NCBI GenBank assembly: GCA_045641505.1
Contig: JAZUHB010000091.1
Span: 1-8,731 of the forward strand
DNA length: 8,731 nt
Direction of reading: 5' to 3'
Origin: JAZQNF01 sp045641505
Lineage (GTDB): Bacteria; Bacillota; Clostridia; Lachnospirales; Bianqueaceae
Program-made: the position numbers and the translations under genes
Part shown: positions 5,911 through 8,731 of the stretch, in pieces
Position numbering within the stretch: position 1 is the stretch's first letter
How the letters are laid out: every line of letters starts with the position of its first letter
The notes under the pieces: generated by a model
Database searches by the model: none
Told to the model about the DNA's origin: nothing
The model's input: only the letters and a program-made list of their open reading frames with translations

Positions 5911-6828
5911 GTGGGAGAAAAAGCGATCTGCCAGCGCGGCTACGCGAAGATCAATCTGGCGCTGGACGTGAGGGGCCTCCGGGAGGACGGCTATCACGAG
6001 GTGGCGATGATCATGCAGACGGTCAAGCTCTGGGACGAGGTCACCGCGGAGCGGGTCGACCCGGCCGAGGCAGGCCCGGACTGCCCGCCGATCACCGTCG
6101 AGTGCAATCTGCCCTACGTGCCCCGGGACGAGCGCAACCTGGCCTGGAAGGCGGCCGCGCTCTTCCGCGAGCGGACGGGGATTACCGAGCCGGTGCGGCT
6201 CCGGATCTACAAGAAGATTCCGGTGTCGGCGGGTCTCGCGGGCGGCAGCGCCGACGCGGCGGCCGCTCTCAAGGCGATGAACCTGCTGTTCGGAACTCAT
6301 CTGCCGATGCAGAAGCTGATCGAGCTCGGCGCCGAGATCGGCTCCGACGTGCCCTTCTGCCTGATCGGCGGCACCTGCCTGGCCACCGGCCGCGGCGAGA
6401 TCGTCGAGCGCATCCGGCCCCTGCCTGAGGCGACCGTGGTGCTGGTGAAGCCGGATTTCGGCATTTCCACTCCCTGGGCCTACCAGCAGTTCGAGGAGGA
6501 CAAGGTCACGAGGCGGCCGGATCTTCCGGCCATGCAGAAGGCCATCGCCCAGAGGGATTGGGACGGCATCGCCGCGCAGATGGTCAATCTGCTCGAGCCT
6601 CCGGTGCTGAAGGAGCACCCGATCCTCAACCATATCAAGAACGACCTTCTGGACAAGGGCGCGACCGCCGTGCTGATGAGCGGCTCGGGCCCCACCGTCT
6701 ACGGCATCTTCGCGGAGGAAAAGAGCTCCTCGAAGGCCTATAAATTCATGAAGAAATACTACGGCTCCCGCTACACCGTGCTGGAGCGCGAGCTGTATCA
6801 GCCGGGCGGCAGACGTCCGGCGCCCTGA
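5911..6828 (+). CDS. ispE: 4-diphosphocytidyl-2-C-methyl-D-erythritol kinase
   Basis: Phosphorylates the 2-hydroxyl of CDP-methylerythritol with ATP in the non-mevalonate (MEP) isoprenoid pathway; cytosolic. At 305 residues it is slightly longer than typical IspE (about 280-300), mainly from a small insertion around residues 51-60. GHMP-kinase motifs are complete: YAKINLAL at 11-18 (Lys13), the phosphate loop PVSAGLAGGSADAAA at 104-118, GSDVPF at 144-149 with the probable catalytic Asp146, and MSGSGPTVYGIF from 256. GTG at 5911 is chosen because AAGGAGG (5899-5905) lies 5 nt upstream and the conserved first strand follows within ten residues. It follows the membrane protein gene by 86 nt without a clear promoter and precedes the ATP-cone gene by 21 nt, so it is probably cotranscribed. 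Confidence 0.95.
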   Translation: MGEKAICQRGYAKINLALDVRGLREDGYHEVAMIMQTVKLWDEVTAERVDPAEAGPDCPPITVECNLPYVPRDERNLAWKAAALFRERTGITEPVRLRIYKKIPVSAGLAGGSADAAAALKAMNLLFGTHLPMQKLIELGAEIGSDVPFCLIGGTCLATGRGEIVERIRPLPEATVVLVKPDFGISTPWAYQQFEEDKVTRRPDLPAMQKAIAQRDWDGIAAQMVNLLEPPVLKEHPILNHIKNDLLDKGATAVLMSGSGPTVYGIFAEEKSSSKAYKFMKKYYGSRYTVLERELYQPGGRRPAP

Positions 6829-6849
6829 CCCGCGAAAAGGAGACAAGGC

Positions 6850-7626
6850 ATGAAGATCGTCAAGAGAAACGGCAGCGAGGTCGAGTTCGACATCATGAAG
6901 ATCATCGCGGCCATCGGCAAGGCCAACGAGGCGGCGGACGAGGAGGTCCGCCTGACGCCCATGCAGATCCGCCGGCTGGCGGAGAGCGTGGTGCTCTCCT
7001 GCGAGGCGATGGACCACGTGCCCACCGTCGAGGAGGTGCAGGATCTGGTGGAGTACCAGATCATGGCCCACGGCGCCTTCGAGGTGGCCCGATCCTACAT
7101 CCGCTACCGCTACACCCGGCAGCTGGTCCGCATCTCCAAGAAGACGGGCGGGCAGGCGGAGACGGAGACCTCGCTGACCGACCTGGCCGGGCTCCTCGCG
7201 GAGAACGGCGAGAAGCCGCAGAGCTTCAGCGCCGCCGTGAGCGCCGCCGTGAAGATCCTCGTGCAGGAAGCAGCTGCCCATGACGGCAGCGCCGCGTTCC
7301 CGCTGGCGGACCTGGTCCCCTACGTGGCCGCGAGCCGCGAACTCGAGCGCCGTCATGCCGAGGCCGAGCTGCGCGAGGCGGGGCTTTCCGCCAAGAAGGA
7401 GCAGCTCGAGCAGATCGCCGGGGCGCGCCTCGCCCGCGAGCTCCGCGAGGGCATCGCCGCCCTCCTGTCCCAGACCGAGGCCCTGATCGCCGCCTCCGGC
7501 CGCACGCCGGAGCTCAGCGTCCGCGTCGGTCTCGCGGAGCTGCCGGAGGGTCCGGAGCGGGACGACCTGCGCCTGCTCGCGGAGGAGCTGCTGCTGGCGC
7601 GCGGCACGGCCTGCCTTCAGCTGTAA
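6850..7626 (+). CDS. Stand-alone ATP-cone domain protein with an unrecognised C-terminal half
   Basis: The 258-residue product begins with an ATP-cone, the nucleotide-sensing module found at the N-terminus of ribonucleotide reductases and in NrdR. IVKRNG at 3-8, FDIMKI at 13-18, VEEVQDLVE at 60-68 and the final helix GAFEVARSYIRYRYTR at 75-90 fit closely, and the style is that of anaerobic NrdD. No glycyl-radical reductase domain and no NrdR zinc ribbon follow. Residues 95-258 are Ala/Glu/Leu-rich and mostly helical, with a highly charged stretch at about 162-208 that could form a coiled coil; I do not recognise this part. Codon use matches the neighbours, and no frameshift into NrdD sequence is seen. 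AAGGAG at 6837-6842 lies 7 nt before the ATG. It is 21 nt after ispE and 12 nt before recD2. A role as an ATP/dATP sensor is inference. Confidence 0.85.
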   Translation: MKIVKRNGSEVEFDIMKIIAAIGKANEAADEEVRLTPMQIRRLAESVVLSCEAMDHVPTVEEVQDLVEYQIMAHGAFEVARSYIRYRYTRQLVRISKKTGGQAETETSLTDLAGLLAENGEKPQSFSAAVSAAVKILVQEAAAHDGSAAFPLADLVPYVAASRELERRHAEAELREAGLSAKKEQLEQIAGARLARELREGIAALLSQTEALIAASGRTPELSVRVGLAELPEGPERDDLRLLAEELLLARGTACLQL

Positions 7627-7638
7627 GGGAAGCGGCCC

Positions 7639-8731
7639 GTGACGAGAGAAGCAAACGAACGCATCGACGGACTGGTGCGTGAAGTCATATTCGAAAACGA
7701 GGATACCGGCTACAAGGTCCTCGAGATCGAGACCGCGGAGGGAGATCTCGCGACCCTCGTGGGCACCCTGCCCGGCGTGAGGGCGGGCGAGACGATCCAG
7801 GCGGCCGGTTTCTGGGACGAACATTCTACCTACGGAGAGCAGTTTCGGGTCTGCTCTTTTTCGCATGCCCTTCCGCAGGGCGCCGCGGCGATGGAGCGCT
7901 ATCTGGCCTCCGGCGCCGTCAAGGGCGTCGGCGAGGCGCTCGCGCACCGCATCGTGGAGAAATTCGGCGAGCGCACCTTCGAGATCCTCGAGCGGGAGCC
8001 CGAGCGGCTCGCGGAGGTGAAGGGCATCGGCCCCTCCGCCGCCTGCTCGATCGGCGAGCAGTTCGCCGCCGGCCGCGACATGCGGGACGTGCTGATGTTC
8101 CTGCAGGAATACGGCATCAGCGCCGCCTACGCGGTGGAGATCTACCGCGAGTTCGGCGCGCGCACCGTGGAGACCGTGAAGAACGATCCCTACGTGCTGG
8201 CGGAGCGGGTGCGGGGCATCGGCTTCCTGCGGGCGGACGAGATTGCCGCGAAGATGGGCATCCCGCGCAACAGCGAGGGCCGGCTCCGGGCCGCGGTCCG
8301 CTATCTTCTGCAGGAAGCGGCCGCGCAGGGCGGGCACACCTATCTGCCCCAGCCCCTGCTGGAGGACCGCCTGTACGAGCTGACCGGCATCGAGGGGACC
8401 GAGGCGGAGAACGTCCTCGTCTCCATGGCGATGGACGGCAAGCTGATCATCAAGAATCCGCCGGAGCAGGATCCGCAGATCTTTCTGACCTACCTTTTCC
8501 GGGCGGAGGCCGGCGCGGCGGCGAGGCTCACTGAGCTCGCGCGGACGAAGCGGCTCACGGCGATCGGCGACAAGGAGCTCGCGGCGGCGCAGAAGAAGCA
8601 GCGCATCACCCTCTCGGAGGAGCAGCTCTCCGCCGTGAAGGCGGCCCTCACCGAGGGCGTGCTGGTGATCACCGGCGGCCCAGGCACCGGCAAAACGACC
8701 ATCATCAATCTGCTGCTGGAGCTCCTCAGGC
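7639..8731 (+). CDS. recD2: RecD2-type ATP-dependent DNA helicase (5' part, cut by window end)
   Basis: The first 364 codons of an SF1B 5'-3' DNA helicase of the RecD2 (RecD/TraA) type, which acts in DNA repair and replication-fork stability without RecBC. An OB-like N-terminal domain spans about residues 10-80 (VREVIFENEDTGYKVLEIE). Helix-hairpin-helix segments follow: ASGAVKGVGEALAHRI from 90, EVKGIGPSAA from 126 and RGIGFLRADEIA from 192. The ATPase core begins near 325 with ITLSEEQLSAV, and Walker A GGPGTGKTT is at 346-354. The N-terminal HhH region separates RecD2 from the RecBCD RecD subunit. The later helicase motifs lie beyond the window. GTG at 7639 is chosen because the conserved N-terminus follows directly; the ribosome site AAGGGA (7625-7630) is modest and overlaps the stop of the preceding gene, which suggests translational coupling. 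Confidence 0.93.
   Translation, partial: MTREANERIDGLVREVIFENEDTGYKVLEIETAEGDLATLVGTLPGVRAGETIQAAGFWDEHSTYGEQFRVCSFSHALPQGAAAMERYLASGAVKGVGEALAHRIVEKFGERTFEILEREPERLAEVKGIGPSAACSIGEQFAAGRDMRDVLMFLQEYGISAAYAVEIYREFGARTVETVKNDPYVLAERVRGIGFLRADEIAAKMGIPRNSEGRLRAAVRYLLQEAAAQGGHTYLPQPLLEDRLYELTGIEGTEAENVLVSMAMDGKLIIKNPPEQDPQIFLTYLFRAEAGAAARLTELARTKRLTAIGDKELAAAQKKQRITLSEEQLSAVKAALTEGVLVITGGPGTGKTTIINLLLELLR

Noticed and set aside
7145..7626. Possible frameshifted remains of an NrdD catalytic domain behind the ATP-cone
   Set aside because: The other two plus-strand frames give Arg/Ser/Pro-rich shadow peptides with no glycyl-radical enzyme motifs, and the sense frame keeps normal codon bias to its stop.
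5473..8337. A 954-codon open frame on the minus strand across the 3' end of the membrane protein gene, ispE, the ATP-cone gene and recD2
   Set aside because: It is antisense to four well-supported genes, its translation is His/Arg/Ala/Leu-rich with no recognisable motif, and GC-rich codon use in the sense genes removes antisense stops. It is a shadow.

Overview
This is a GC-rich bacterial chromosomal window. It has strong AAGGAGG-type Shine-Dalgarno sites, TTG and GTG starts, and sigma-70/sigma-A promoters standing out as short AT-rich islands. It also carries a single-chain lysC with a possible internal start, an HD-less class II CCA enzyme, a recD2-type helicase and an NrdD-like ATP-cone. 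Together these point to a GC-rich Bacillota, most likely Clostridia; this is inference from gene content, with no rRNA or marker gene to confirm it. I see no mobile element, CRISPR array, tRNA, rRNA or prophage.

Left part (1-2386): the last 36 codons of a PatB/MalY-type PLP enzyme end at 113. A 90-nt gap with a clear promoter leads to lysC (aspartate kinase, TTG start at 204). lysC converges on a minus-strand serine hydrolase of the lysophospholipase/monoglyceride lipase type. The two genes share a compact hairpin at 1434-1451 that can terminate transcription in both directions.

Middle (2387-3826): the hydrolase and cca (tRNA nucleotidyltransferase) are divergent. Their two promoters appear to share one palindromic -35 hexamer, TTGCAA at 2442-2447. 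After cca, a perfect 10-bp inverted repeat overlaps the -35 of the next promoter.

Right part (3827-8731): four same-strand genes follow that promoter with gaps of 86, 21 and 12 nt and no recognisable terminator between them, so they probably form one operon. They are (i) an unrecognised single-pass membrane protein with acidic ends and two PEGA-like modules, (ii) ispE of the MEP isoprenoid pathway, (iii) a stand-alone ATP-cone protein lacking any reductase domain, and (iv) recD2, cut by the window end just after its Walker A motif.

Most of the window is housekeeping metabolism. The items most worth a second look are the orphan ATP-cone protein translated just ahead of recD2, the PEGA membrane protein, the fully overlapping divergent promoters, and the internal start in lysC that could give a separate regulatory subunit.
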